Origin: Ophiura sarsii
Taxonomy: Eukaryota; Echinodermata; Ophiuroidea; Amphilepidida; Ophiuridae
Assembly (NCBI GenBank): GCA_035610835.1
Contig: CM069442.1
Coordinates: forward strand, 5,368,444 to 5,432,443
DNA length: 64,000 nucleotides
Reading direction: 5' to 3'
Shown piece by piece: positions 1 through 12,400 of this stretch. Position 1 is the first letter of the stretch; every line of letters begins with the position of its first letter. Made by a program: the position numbers and the translations under genes. The notes beneath the pieces are model-generated. The model was not told the origin of the DNA, did no database searches, and saw only the letters and a list, made by a program, of their open reading frames with translations.

Positions 1-717
1 AGACTACCATGTTATCCCATGATAACGATTTTCCATCGAAAAGTTAAATTCGTTCAAGATCGAATGCGTGGCATGGAACTGATGCGTTGGGTATTCATGA
101 AGTTTTGGTTTTGCGTCACTCGATGCAATGTGTAGGGGTGTATGGGTAGGAATGTGAGTTCTTTCTAAGGTTGAAAACATCCACCTAAACATTTTCACCT
201 TTCCCACTAACATGCACATTTATGATTATCTAGTTCACTAAATCCAATTTGGGACTGAAACGTGACTTTTCTATTCTACAGCTTAGTGGAGTGCACTGAA
301 CCAACGCAACGTGTTCCACAACTTATTCGTGGAGCGGTAACGTTGGCCACTGACGCGTTACTGACGCGTGTCACATTGGTACCGACCTATAGACTACATG
401 TATTTTCAAATTGAGATCGGAAAACATCGGAAGAAATGGTCACGTGGTGGACTAGGTGCGTAGTGCGTTCTTCGCAACGGTTGATCGCATTCATAACATT
501 GGTTGTCCGCCTAGTGGCTTACTATGTTTACGAGCGTACATTCAATTATGAGAAGTAAAACTAGTAGCAAGACTATTTTGTTTTTATCAACAATGTCGTC
601 GATACCGGCAGCATCAACATTTATTGAGCAGAAGGGAAAATGTGAAGTTGTTGCACCGAATCTCTTTTATCTTGCCGTTTTTGTTATTGAAACATCGCAG
701 CGTATTATAGTATGAAT
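1..717. repeat. Intron-type block paralogous to sequence behind EGF exons
   Basis: No coding sequence is supported. The block aligns by eye with 26629-27000 (shared stretches include a GGGACTGAAACGTGACTTTT segment and the following CAACGCAACGTGTTCCAC) and more loosely with 18487-18760. Those two places lie downstream of the 6-Cys EGF exons of the discoidin gene. The simplest reading is that this is the same intron region of a further module or gene copy whose exons lie left of the window. Confidence 0.65.
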
Positions 718-721
718 ACAA

Positions 722-1385
722 CACATCCCTTAGAAATTTGAAATTTGGGACATAATAGCAACCGCCCTCTGTTGATTTTTTTTTTATCACAAACAACTTC
801 AGCTGTGTTGGCCTGGTGGCGTTATTCATGGATTGACAATATATACGACCACAGGCCTACATGTATAAACATAGGTCGCTACAGATGTTGAAACAATGAA
901 AGGTGACATTAAATTAGAGAATTCACCAATGATAGATCTTAGATCATTGACGCATTGGATGAAGAAAATACTGAACTTCAACGCTAAACATTTTCGTGGA
1001 GAATTGCTCATCAGAAGAAATACAGCAGCTGCTTAAACTTTCCTAATTTGTCTTCATCAGATTTAATTTTCATGTATTACCATGCGTTGAGCTTCGTCGA
1101 TTTCTCAGCAATTTTATGTATAGATCGTTAAAATCGGTTAACTAAATCGTCTATTATAGTGACACCAGTAATCGATTTTGAGAATGTAATACCTATAGAT
1201 TATAATCTTGCGCTCCTCTGGCAGTTCCCTCCGTAGCTCAATCGATAAGAGCGCTGTCTATGAATGCAAATACTGCTGTGCTGCTGCTGGTTCGAATCCG
1301 CTTAGAATCACTTTTTTTTTTAAAGTAAAGCAACACGCAAGTCAAACGAGGGCGTCTTGAAAATAATTCCTCTCTAAGGGATGTG
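722..1385. mobile_element. Short TIR transposon, CACATCCCTTAGA ends, 4 bp TSD
   Basis: The element begins CACATCCCTTAGA and ends TCTAAGGGATGTG, and is flanked by ACAA at 718-721 and 1386-1389. A second, nearly identical copy lies inverted at 21253-21918 with a different flanking 4-mer (TCCC), which confirms the boundaries. A CAC start with a 4 bp target duplication resembles the Chapaev group of DNA transposons; that assignment is inference. There is no transposase, so it is non-autonomous. A tRNA-like segment with Pol III boxes sits inside. Confidence 0.85.
1227..1306 (+). tRNA. tRNA-like sequence inside a transposon (probably not a functional tRNA)
   Basis: An A-box-like TAGCTCAATCGATAAGAGC at 1234 and a canonical B box GGTTCGAATCC at 1289-1299 are about 55 bases apart, as in tRNA genes. 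The acceptor and T stems do not pair well, so a working tRNA is unlikely. It is better read as a tRNA-derived Pol III promoter carried by the element at 722-1385. The inverted copy at 21253-21918 keeps the same boxes. Confidence 0.45.
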
Positions 1386-1907
1386 ACAAATTCGCGTGCG
1401 TGAGAGCGTGAACGTGATGGAGCGTTGTGGAGTATGCTTCTATATTAGCGCATAAGAATACGACAACGCTAGAGATGATGTAAAAGGACACTTGGTAATA
1501 AACTGCTCACAAAAAGTATCGAAACACTTAGAAATGATCCAATATATAACGGCTCGAAAGGGTATGCATTAATCGAAGCAAATATCCAAGTGCATAATTT
1601 TGTTCTGCGTATTTTGACACCTCGATCGATGAGATACGATGTTGCGGAGCGGAGTTATTGTCCTTTCAATGGTCGTGGGTCGAGTTTCAAAAGTGACAAT
1701 CATCCTATAGAAAGAGGTTTGCATTACTGTTTAGAATGATCAGATTCGTGCTTATCAATAGGGATGAGTGTCACTTTTGAAAATGTGTGTGGGTCATAAT
1801 TTAAGTCAATCTGTTTTCCATGACCATTTTAATGAGATACAAGAAAGAAGAAAATCACACGAAATAGAATATAAACATGCCAAATTACCTGCCAGCTACC
1901 CTTATTT
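1386..1907. other. Non-coding stretch continuing the repeat block
   Basis: No gene is supported. Parts of 1390-1500 resemble 27250-27350, and 1800-1907 resembles 31050-31140, where a similar run precedes a CGCGATCAGGC sequence. The block appears to be an older dispersed repeat into which the 722-1385 and 1910-6033 elements were inserted. Confidence 0.5.
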
Positions 1908-1909
1908 TA

Positions 1910-4900
1910 CCAGTGTGCCCAACCATTTCTCCTTTGCACACTTTGTTTAAAATACATTCAGAGATGTCATTTTTATAGCTTGATAGCTAGCTAATATACA
2001 ACTGTAAGCTATTTGGATACACAAAGCAAACACATTTCCAAAACAGGCCATAGACAATCGTACAACATGAGAAAGGAGACCGTTTATACCAATGTTTAAT
2101 CTACCATGATTACATTTTTTTTTAAATCTGTACAACCGATGAATTTCTAGAAAATCTTTGGTACAACTTCATTTCAAGAAAGTTAGTTCTTGTACCAAAG
2201 CTTACCAAATTTAGCTAGCTTTAATAAACGAATTGGGAGACGCAATATTCATGTCGAAATATATTATGTGGAAAGGCAATCAGACAACTATTGATAGACG
2301 CGATCAAGTCTTGTACCTTTGAAGGGTGATTACGGGCACGTATGAGTAAAGTGGATTCCCTCTATATTGAACCAACATTTTAATTTCAGTGCCAAAGATC
2401 TTGAAAAAGGTTACAGGGGACATTCTCGCTTCGACGATGCTCCTATGCGTAGGTCAACTGAAAGCCCGGTCCGATGGTAGACTCCGAATCTCCAGAATCT
2501 TAGGAGATATGTACACATTTTCTCATAATACTTTATGCTGCTACGCTTCCAATCATTAGATGGTTATAGTATATGCACGGCGCAAAGTGCACGGTGTCTC
2601 ATTTAGGCCCACAGGCCGGGCGGGCTAGAGCGGGGGCTAGAGAAGTGCTCAGAACCGGTGCTGCGCCCAAAAGTAGTATCTTTCGCAAAACTACTATTTT
2701 TGGATGGCTTGGGTTGCGCAAAACTAGTATTATTTGGCGGCCGTTCATTAATACTAGTCTTGGTCGGGAAAATGTCGTGCACTTCGTGTTAGGCATACAG
2801 GTTGTTTGTAAACGAGCGTGTATATTTAAAAACATTGGCCGCTAATTAGTATATAAACAAAGCAGGGAAATAACTGTGTTTCTCGGACTTCTTTATCTTT
2901 ATTCGTCATTAAGAAGATGAAAATGTTCCCAAATTCTGGGAGATTTTGTTGTTTGTATTTATTTTCTCGCTATTTATTATTTATACCTCACTCAATTTAA
3001 AAAAATTAAACACCGGATTCTACTGTCGCTCTGTTACGGTCGTATAGTCGGCCCCCGGATTCCACGTCACTCTGTTGCAAGTAAGTGTAGGCCCTATATT
3101 CGCCACAACATGTGGGCACTACCACATAGTTTTATTCACTGTACATCATGCCTTTCGTCGGTACAACTCGGACTTTTTACTGTCTGATAAGTCCACCCCC
3201 TCCCCCTCCCTATGTCCCTGTTTAAAGCTGGCTATGCCACTGATTCGCGCATGTTGGATGTGCCGGCCCGCCGCGCGCCAGTGGTCCGCATTGCGGCGCG
3301 TTATTGGTCACTCTCGATCATAGTTCGGCGTGGCCCCTCGCTACACGGCTCGATCCTCATGGCGGCATTATTATCACATCAAACCACTTCTGGATGTTAT
3401 CATCAATCAATGCATTGTCGGCTGCTTTAGTCAAAATTAAATATTATATACCAAGGGGATATACAACTGTCACTGGATATACCCACTTTGCCTATCTGTG
3501 ATATACCATTGAACCGTCAACGCCTGAATCTTTTCCGTGAACTTTTCCTGATTGGGCTTTTCCACCCCAAACTGGCCGGAGCCCGGGGGTTAGATCTACG
3601 GTTGATTAGCGCATTACAAGAAGTTGTGTCACTTGCCATGCAGCACATACTCATTAGGCATTTGTCCAACATTTTAGTGGACAAATCCAAAGCGATCGGA
3701 CGCATGCGTAGAAAAAAATGTCGTCCCCTTGACTCTCCAGAGGGCCTTTTCGATATTCAGACGATGGCGGACATAGGTTCGTGTGACGAATATTCTAGGT
3801 GAAATTCGATGTGGGAACGCTCGGCCTGTAGGGAACGATGATATTTCTGACTTCAACAGCGCCAGGGCATCGTTCGGGGACCGTTTGATTATCACTCAGG
3901 TCGTGTCAGTATGAAATTAGGTAAAACACTCCGACATAACATTGAAATCCACGGAGATTCAAAGATTACGGCCGTTCGTGTCCACTATGGTCTGGTACTT
4001 TTCATTTTCGACGTCACAAATGACGTATATTCAATGATATGATTATTCATTGTATATTCATGTCCGTCTATGCTTTCGGCGATTCGAACAATAGAGTGTC
4101 AGTCGCCTGCTTTTACCCACACTACTTCCAGATGGTCAGGCACTTGAATATCATCAACTCTTTGGGCTCCAAGGGTCTCACCAGGCGGCTGACACTGTAT
4201 TGTTCGAATCGCCGAAAGCATCGACGTACATGAATATACAATGAATAATCATATCAATGAATATACGTCATTTGTGAAGTCGAAAATGAAAAGTACCAGA
4301 CCATAGTGGACACGAACGGCCGTAATCTTTGAATCTCCGTGGATTTCAATTTTATGTCGGAGTGTTTTACCTAATTTCATACTGACACGACCTGAGTGAT
4401 AATCAAACGGTCCCCGAACGATGCCCAGGCGCTGTTGAAGTCAGAAATATCATCGTTCCCTACAGTCCGAGCGTTCCCACATCGAATTTCACCTAGAATA
4501 TTCGTCACACGAACCTATGTCCGCCATCGTCTGAATATCAAAAAGGCCCTCTGGAGAGTCAAGGGGACAACATTTTTTTCTACGCATGCGTCCGATCGCT
4601 TTGGATTTGTCCACAAAATTTTTGGACAAATGCCTAATGAGTATGTGCTGCATGGCAAGTGACACAACTTCTTGTAATGCGCTAATCAACCGTAGATCTA
4701 ACACCCGGGCTCCGGCCAGTTTGGGGGTGGAAAAGCCCAATCAGGAAAAGTTCACGGAAAAGATTCAGGCGTTGACGGGATAGGCAAAGTGGGTATATCC
4801 AGTGACAGTTGTATATCCCTTGGTATATAATATTTAATTTTGACTAAAGCAGCCGACAATGCATTGCCATTGATGATAACATCCAGAAGTGGTTTGATGT

Positions 4901-6033
4901 GATAATAACTAGCTTGCCGCCATGAGGATCGAGCCGTGTAGCGAGGGGCCACGCCGAACTATGATCGAGAGTGACTAACGCCGCCGCAATGCGGACCCGA
5001 CTGGCGCGCGGCGGGCCGGCACATCCAACATGCGCGAATCCTGGCGTAGCCAGCTTTAAACAGGGCCATAGGGAGGGGGAGGGGTGGACTTATCAGACAG
5101 TAAAAAGTCCGAGTTGTATACCGACGAAAGGCATGATGTACAGTCAATAAAACTATACGGTAGTGCCCACATGTTGTGGCGAATATAAGGCCTACACTTA
5201 CTTGCAACAGAGTGACGGTGGAATCCGGGGGCCGACTATACGACCATAACAGAGCGACAGTAGAATCCGGTGTTTTGAATTTTTTTAAATTGAGTGTATT
5301 GTTAATAGTCCCGGTTCTGAGCACTCACAAGCCCGCCCGGCCTGTGGGCCTAAATGAGACACCGTGCACTTTGCGCCGTGCATATGCTATAACCATCTAA
5401 TGATTGGAAGCGTAGCAGTATCAAGTATTATGAGAAAATGTGTACATATCTCCTGAGATTCTGGAGATTCGAAGTCTACCATCGGACCGGGCTTTCAGTT
5501 GACCTACGCATAGGAGCATCGTCGAAGCGAGAATGTCCCCTGTAACCTTTTTCAAGATCTTTGGCACTGAAATTAAAATTTTGGTTCATTATAGAGGGAA
5601 TCCACTTTACTCATACGTGCCCGTAATCACCCTTCAAAGGTACAAGACTTGATCGCGTCTATCAATAGTTGTCTGATTGCCTTTCCACATATATTTCGAC
5701 ATGAATATTGCGTCTCCCAATTCGTTTATTAAAGCTAGCTACATTTGGTACAAGGACTAACTTTCTTGAAATAAAGTTGTACCAAAGATTTTCTAGAAAT
5801 TCATCGGTTGTACAGGTTTAAAAAAATGGTAATCATGGTAGATTTAACATTGGTATAAACGGTCTCCTTTCTCATTGTACGATTGGCTATGGCCTGTTTT
5901 GGAAATGTGTTTGCTTTGTGTATCCAAATAGCTTACAGTTGTATATTAGCCTAGCTATAACAAGCTATAAAAATGACATCTCTGAATGTATTTTAAACAA
6001 AGTGTGCAAAGGAGAAATGGTTGGGCACACTGG
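1910..6033. mobile_element. 4.1 kb fold-back (long inverted repeat) element
   Basis: The left arm 1910-4109 and right arm 4182-6033 are inverted copies of each other around a loop of about 70 bases. Ends are CCAGTGTGCCCAACC and its complement, flanked on both sides by TA (1908-1909 and 6034-6035), as expected of a TA target duplication. The left arm carries about 320 bases (roughly 2659-2980) that the right arm lacks, so the arms have diverged by an indel. The mirrored open frames of 60-120 residues in both arms resemble no protein I know and are probably chance. Confidence 0.85.
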
Positions 6034-6035
6034 TA

Positions 6036-6990
6036 TGCTATCATTATCAAAGTGAACTCAACTTCAATCACTTATTTATCGAGCAATAGTATATTGTTTT
6101 ACGCATTTTAATTTGTTTAGATTATAAAGTTAAATAAATCCAGAGATAAATGATAGATAGAAAAATAGATTAAAAAAGAATAGAAAAAACTATAAAAGCA
6201 TTGGCGGCCTTTATAAATTATAAAAATTGACATAAAAATGATGTTACATACATCCACAATCAAGTTTTTTTTATTTTTAAAAAAAACAAAAAAATAGAAA
6301 ACAATAACGAATACACGGAGATTCGAACCCGTGATTGCCGATTGCAAACGATACGGCCAACGTGTGCACGCCACAGAGATCGACGAGTGTAATTGTGTCA
6401 GTTTTATTATTTAACCATTGATTCTTTTATTTATAACGAACGGATTTTTATCGTGCCATTTTTGACATTTTAAACCATATTTATATGTTACTCTCGCACA
6501 AAATGTGTTTGTAATGTGATTATACTCCTTATTTTGGAAAGAATGGTAAAGGCGTTGACATTTCGAACACAATAAATGGCATCTTGTATACTGTTTATAC
6601 GGTCGCTCGACTGAACGTTGTGTGACCTGTTGCATTGCATTATTCATGTTACGATCTGTTTATGTATGCTTTTGTTATACTTCTCAATCGCTCATCGCCA
6701 ACTCTGTACAAGAAACTTCATGCGCTGTCCCAACGCTGTCGTTAGAGAACAAAAGAAAGTCCCCTTGACTCTCCAGAGGGCATTATCTGCAACCTTTGAC
6801 TGGGTTCGCGGGGTTAATCATATTAATGAGCAAATATGCAAATGAGCTAAGTGTCCCCTCCTATTATATATACTCCTTGGTCTCACGTGCATAAATGGCA
6901 ACTCCCCCTCCTCTTCTCTGAGACCGACTTTTAGTTATGAGTACATACAGGGATATTAATAATTATGGGATAAGAAACTCTAGATCTGTG
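6036..6990. other. AT-rich non-coding stretch
   Basis: No gene is supported. 6120-6300 is AT-rich low-complexity sequence ending in a tRNA-like segment. A run at 6758-6780 (CCCCTTGACTCTCCAGAGGG) also occurs in both arms of the neighbouring fold-back element, at 3724 and near 4545, so some repeat is shared. Confidence 0.4.
6312..6380 (-). tRNA. tRNA-like sequence (pseudo-tRNA or SINE head)
   Basis: On the minus strand the segment has an A-box-like TGGCGTGCACACGTTGG and a B-box-like GGGTTCGAATC. An anticodon-loop-like TTTGCAA lies between them. The cloverleaf is imperfect and the flanks are low complexity, so a SINE head or pseudogene is more likely than a working tRNA. Confidence 0.35.
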
Positions 6991-7027
6991 CCTGTAATCA
7001 TATTGGTTCATGTACACAGCGCCCCCT

Positions 7028-7600
7028 TTAACAGTTGCGACATGCCGCATAAGGCAAGCAGTGGTTGGCTTCGACCATGTTATAGCGCCAACTAGACCAG
7101 TTGCGACAAACTATTAAGGTCAAGAGAATCGGGGTTTTATCTACCATGTTACCTACGCCTGGTACATAATCATCAATCTCGAAATGTTCTTCAGGTTTCG
7201 TTGGTGAGAACCATGATTCAGAGACGCCAGCTATATCTATACCGAGGTCTTGGATAATAGTGCTGAATTCATCAAACTTGTTATTTAATGATTGAGCATT
7301 ACATAGATACACAGTGGGTAAGGAATAGCTGTGCTTTGGCTCATGATTATTAGTTTTCGGTATGTTAACCAAGTTTGGATGAAACGCACCCCTAGAATTG
7401 ATAGTCCGTTGTCTTATTGATATACGAGTTTGTATTTGTCTCTGTTTACTAGCACCAGATCGACAACCACGGCGTGTACTTTTAGCAATTCTGAGTTCTT
7501 TCATTAAGTTCCATTCATCATTACTGAAGTTATGTCTACCTCTAACATGCACACTGTTATCATGTATGTTCAAAAGGGCCTCTCTTGAATACGTATACAT
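7028..7600 (-). mobile_element. 5' fragment of a non-LTR retrotransposon (start of AP endonuclease)
   Basis: A 190-residue open frame on the minus strand has a basic N-terminal part (about residues 30-70), then LCNAQSLNNKFDEF and DIAGVSESWF. These are the typical first strands of the APE-type endonuclease of LINE ORF2 (N-x-RS/QSL and the E-x-W motif). After roughly 50 endonuclease residues the similarity stops in GVGNMVDKTP, and no RNA-binding or reverse transcriptase part follows, so this is a truncated copy. The family (CR1, Jockey or a relative) cannot be fixed from this piece. Confidence 0.7.
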
Positions 7601-7619
7601 GGTTGGTTACGGGTGAGCA

Positions 7620-9169
7620 GTGAAGCGTAGTAAATGGAGGTCAGTCAAACAACAACACACTGTATCAGCCAGTACGCAACAGTCGCTTTTAGAGCGTGAC
7701 CTTGCCGATTTCTAACCCGCAGAAAGATCGATTTCAGGATGTCTCCCTTTAGCTAAATACCCTATGTCAGCCTTGCGACAAGTTAGTTTTACCAGCATAC
7801 ACTGCGATAGGATCAGTTTGCAGCCAAATTGCGAGGTAGATGGAATCACAGTAATTTTCTTAATAATATGGGACCAAATTGACAATTTTTGGTCCACAAA
7901 CAGTGATTTTATCGCTTATTTTAGAATCTAACAACTTTTGTGACTTTGCTTCTTGTAACTATTCACTTGACTGGACTAAGCATCGTACGATATTTTAAGA
8001 GCAATTTTCATACTAACGGAAGTTCAAGCTTTAATTTCATATCAAAATCATTGATGCCCGAGTTCTTTTTTGATGAGAAAATCGAGTCTTAATTTTCAGC
8101 GATTTTCGGTCAGAAAACGAAACTTACGATCCCCCGTTAGGCCTCGCCAACTTCATTTTTAATTTCCCGTAACACGCCCGCGCTTCATTTTCATGCCCGC
8201 GTTTGAATTCATTATTGAAATTTTTGAAAGAAAATACCGTTTTCCAATGAAAACGTCCGAATTCATGCATTTTGTGTGATGAAATTGTGAAATGTTTATT
8301 CATTTTGACCAGAGTAGCCTTTCTGTAAAAAATATGACATTGTGTAGCGCAGAAGGATAGATTTCGAACCCCGGACCTCTCGCTCCCAGAGCGAGCTCTC
8401 TACCATCTGAGCTATCTAGCAAATCTGAATATAACCGTGAGATTTAAACACTTGATCAACAACCCGTCGACGCTACAAAATGAATTTAGATCGAGACAAG
8501 ATTCGAGGAGCTATTTTATAAGCATTCACTTGACCGGACTAAATAATTTTATAAAATTGTAAGCATGTTTCTAGTTACAAAAGACTATGAATATTATGAT
8601 ACGATGGATAAAATTGATGCCTAATTCTTCAGAAGCGACTTTTTTACCATGAATTTGGCTTTAGTTTCTTCAAGTTTTTCTTGAATTCGGGTTTGTCGGA
8701 TTGCAATAATTTGCACCGAAAATACAACATGTCATGAAGTTCACAGAAAATATTAGATAATATTATTTGCATAATATGCCTTTTTACTATACAATTTCAT
8801 GGCCAATGTGTTTGAAATGTGTGATTATAATCATGAAAAGAGCTCATTTACATCGTGCTATTACGAGGTCAACTATGACTGCGAAGCGGTTTCGCTACGG
8901 GTGAGTACTTCCGGGTCGCTTTGCTGGGTTAGAAAAGGAACGACTTTTCGTGTGCTTGCATACTGGCTGGTATAGTGTGCAGTGTATTCATACTATGGAG
9001 ATAGTTATTGATATGATATTGGGTGAACCTCAATACGGTTGCTATCAAAATGAAATGTATTATCTATTTTCATACAAGTCGTAAACTCAATATTTTCCAC
9101 CATATATGACGGAGATGGTTGATATCAATCATATCATGTTCACCTAGAACCCTCAAATTAGGCCAAAAA
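7620..9169. other. Non-coding stretch upstream of the discoidin-EGF gene
   Basis: I see no gene. A short direct repeat (ATTCACTTGAC, then GGACTAA) occurs near 7966 and 8524. A tRNA-like segment lies at 8350-8422. The promoter of the downstream gene should be near the right end, but I recognise no clear TATA or initiator pair. Confidence 0.4.
8350..8422 (-). tRNA. tRNA-Pro(TGG)-like sequence, degenerate
   Basis: On the minus strand the D-arm region reads TAGCTCAGATGGTAGAG. It is followed by a perfect 5 bp anticodon stem (CTCGC/GCGAG) with a 7-base loop TCTGGGA, which would give anticodon TGG, then a B box GGGGTTCGAAA. Position 33 is C instead of the invariant U, and the T and acceptor stems do not pair well. 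This is probably a pseudo-tRNA or SINE-derived copy. Confidence 0.45.
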
Positions 9170-9479
9170 ATGTTTTATTTGATATTTATGATCATTTTGA
9201 ATGCAGTAAATGCACCAAATGGATATGACACCGGCCAACTAAACAGCGTTAAATTCAAAACAACCGAAAATGTGAAATTAACTAATCACCAGATATGTAC
9301 CATTGAGAGCGTTTTGCAGCCGATGATAATTATGCTGTGTGTACTGCAGTAAACTGCCGGGTTGTAAGAGTTGTAACTATGACTCGTTTCGTGGAGAATG
9401 TGAACTAAACGATGCAACAGCAGAGGAGTTCCCGCTGGACAGCAGAGAGGCGGCAGGTGTACAGAACTTCAATTTGATG
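9170..9479 (+). CDS. Exon 1: signal peptide and PAN/Apple-like domain, frameshifted
   Basis: The chosen ATG at 9170 starts MFYLIFMIILNAVNA, a good signal peptide with a small-residue cleavage site. An in-frame ATG at 9119 would put 17 residues in front of it and is less likely. The 3' half, in another frame, reads YCSKLPGCKSCNYDSF and then GECELND, the Cys pattern of PAN/Apple domains, and ends ATG|GTAAGT. The two halves differ by one reading-frame step. The break lies near a TGTGTGT run at 9336-9342, so a small indel (error or mutation) is likely. Confidence 0.65.
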
Positions 9480-12400
9480 GTAAGTTGGAGGTGTTTTTGA
9501 AAACGTATAATTGTTGAAATTTGATTAAATTTGTTTTGGATTTTGTTGTGGAAAATTGCTGTGGAAAAAAACTGTGGAAAACTCACCAAATGTTCACGAA
9601 ATTATGACACCCCCAAATTCAAAAAACACCACCACACTACCCTAAAACACCTGACCAACCAACAGTGGCGGCACCAGCACCCACATTATGGGGGGGGGGG
9701 GGGGGGGGGGGGGGAGCAGACTAAAAATCTGAGTGGGAATAACAACACATTTTGGGGCAAGATACACGACGCGCGGTTGAACATTTTCACACTGAGGGAT
9801 TTTGGTGCATTAATTTAACCTAACATTATCCTTGGAAATGCTTTTAATAAAAATTGTGATATTGATGCATATTTTATATTTATATTTTTACCAACACAAT
9901 TAATTTCACGTAGAGACAATATACAAACCAAACTAGAGATAATTGTGATCATAGATCACGGATATTAGTCGAGGGCGTGTTGACCTTTGACCTGCTGATG
10001 ACAGTATGCTCTTATTTGAATGGAACCTTGAGACCATTTTTGCCAATCATCAAGCATTTCCTCTCAGACAAGTAGCATTTTGAGTGAATGGAATGAAAAT
10101 TTACATTTTGACCCCTAGTGACCTTTTCTTGACCTTTGACCCTAACTTTATGATTGACTTTTGTTCTTGTCTCATCAATGCCCACAAAATAAAACAAATC
10201 CGGTCAAAATCGGAGCATGTCTTACATTTCCCCCCTGTTTAGGTCAATGACCCCTAGTGACCCCATTTGACATGTCACTTTTAATCGCTGAACACCCTAT
10301 ATGAACATGGATCCAAGGAATCTTTTGACTAATTCTGACAATCATAGGTCATTTTCTCTCGGACAAGTAGCATTTTGAGTGAATGGAGTGAAAATTTACA
10401 TTTTGACCCCTTTTTTTGACCTTTAACCGTAACAATATGATTGACTTTTGTTCTTGTCTGATCAATACCTACAAAATGAGATATAACCGGTCAATATCGG
10501 AGCATGTCTTACATTTTATCCCTGTTTAGGTCAATGACCTCTAGTGACCCCATTTGACATGTCACTTTTAATCGCTGAAGACCCTATATGAACATTGATC
10601 CAAGGAATCTTTTGACTAATTCTGAGTATCATCAGTTACTTTCCCTCGGACAAGTAGGGTTTTGAGTGAATGGAGAAAAATTTACATTTCCCCCCTGTTT
10701 AGGTCAATGACCCCTAGTGACCCCATTTGACATGTCACTTTTAATCGCTGAACACCCTATATGAACATGGATCCAAGGAATCTTTTGACTAATTCTGACA
10801 ATCATAGGTCATTTTCTCTCGGACAAGTAGCATTTTGAGTGAATGGAGTGAAAATTTACATTTTGACCCCTTTTTTTGACCTTTAACCGTAACAATATGA
10901 TTGACTTTTGTTCTTGTCTCATCAATGCCCACAAAATAAAACAAATCCGGTCAAAATCGGAGCATGTCTTACATTTCCCCCCTGTTTAGGTCAATGACCC
11001 CTAGTGACCCCATTTGACATGTCACTTTTAATCGCTGAACACCCTATATGAACATGGATCCAAGGAATCTTTTGACTAATTCTGACAATCATAGGTCATT
11101 TTCTCTCGGACAAGTAGCATTTTGAGTGAATGGAGTGAAAATTTACATTTTGACCCCTTTTTTTGACCTTTAACCGTAACAATATGATTGACTTTTGTTC
11201 TTGTCTGATCAATACCTACAAAATGAGATATAACCGGTCAATATCGGAGCATGTCTTACATTTTATCCCTGTTTAGGTCAATGACCTCTAGTGACCCCAT
11301 TTGACATGTCACTTTTAATCGCTGAAGACCCTATATGAACATTGATCCAAGGAATCTTTTGACTAATTCTGAGTATCATCAGTTACTTTCCCTCGGACAA
11401 GTAGGGTTTTGAGTGAATGGAGAAAAATTTACATTTTGACCCCTACTGACCCCAAATATTTTTGGATTTTAAAAACCGAACTATTGTACATGCGTACGGT
11501 CAAAAGGAACATGTTGACCAATTCTGAAGTGAAAATCACGTTTTGACCCCTAGTGACCCCTGTGTGACATTTGACCCCTTATGCTTTACAACCTGAGTAG
11601 TGGTGCACATAAGGGTTCTTATGACCAAATATGGTCAAATTTGGGTCAATGGTTACGGAGCTATAGGTCCCATGGCTGAAGAAAGAAGAAGAAGAGGAAA
11701 CAGGTAGAATACAGTATATTAGTCGTTTCTCGACTAATATAATCATAGCTACTGCAAACTCAATTCATATTATGATTCCTCGGTAACAAAGCGAAATGTG
11801 ATACTTCATGGTAAGACGACGACAACATCCTTTCACAGGCGAACGGATATCCCATGTAGAGTCAGTCGGCAGTGGCGGCACCACGGGGGTGGGGGGGGGG
11901 GGGGCATATATGACATTTCGAACTTTTCCTCCACCATATCACCCAACTACCCCCTAGTCATCTCAAAATGTTGCCTTTTAATGTAAAATTGCCTAAAATC
12001 AGCTTAATGTGGTCTAATACTAGGCATTTTATTGTATATTGTTGCAAATTTGCTCGTTTAATTGCGGTGGCGTTACTCTTGCGTCTCCTAGCCACCTGCT
12101 GGTACTTGCTGGTGCTGGGGTTTTATTCTAAAATTATCTGATTTATGCATTTTATATATCAATTTTTTTTCTTTAAGTGTATTTTACATAGTTTTAATAT
12201 TCAGTAGACTATCCAAAGGCAATAATTAATGTGCATACAAAAAATGTATCACGGCATTTTTGTTACAGCTCTACATCTAGATGCTTAGATAGTAAGGTTT
12301 CCAATGAAGAAAAAATAGAAAATACAGTTACAAAATCTTATTTGTGTGTTTTTTGGTGCAATTCATATCTTTGAACAATGTACTATCCACCAGTAATCAG

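Larger units (their letters stand above)
9962..11740. mobile_element. Repeat element with an internal tandem array of about 290 bp units
   Basis: The block starts ATATTAGTCGAG and ends CTCGACTAATAT, giving 12-base inverted ends. At the right end ATATTAGTCG and CGACTAATAT also form a small hairpin (11716-11740). Inside are about five copies of a unit containing GTTTAGGTCAATGACC, a CTAGTGACCCCATTTGACAT segment and TCGGACAAGTAG. The pattern near-repeats at about 745 bases (10598 and 11343), so a two-to-three-unit block was duplicated. It sits in intron 1 of the discoidin gene. No protein is encoded. Confidence 0.65.

Noticed and set aside
4396..4740. Mirrored open frames (83-104 codons) in both arms of the fold-back element
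   Set aside because: They appear twice only because the DNA is palindromic, and no similarity is recognisable.
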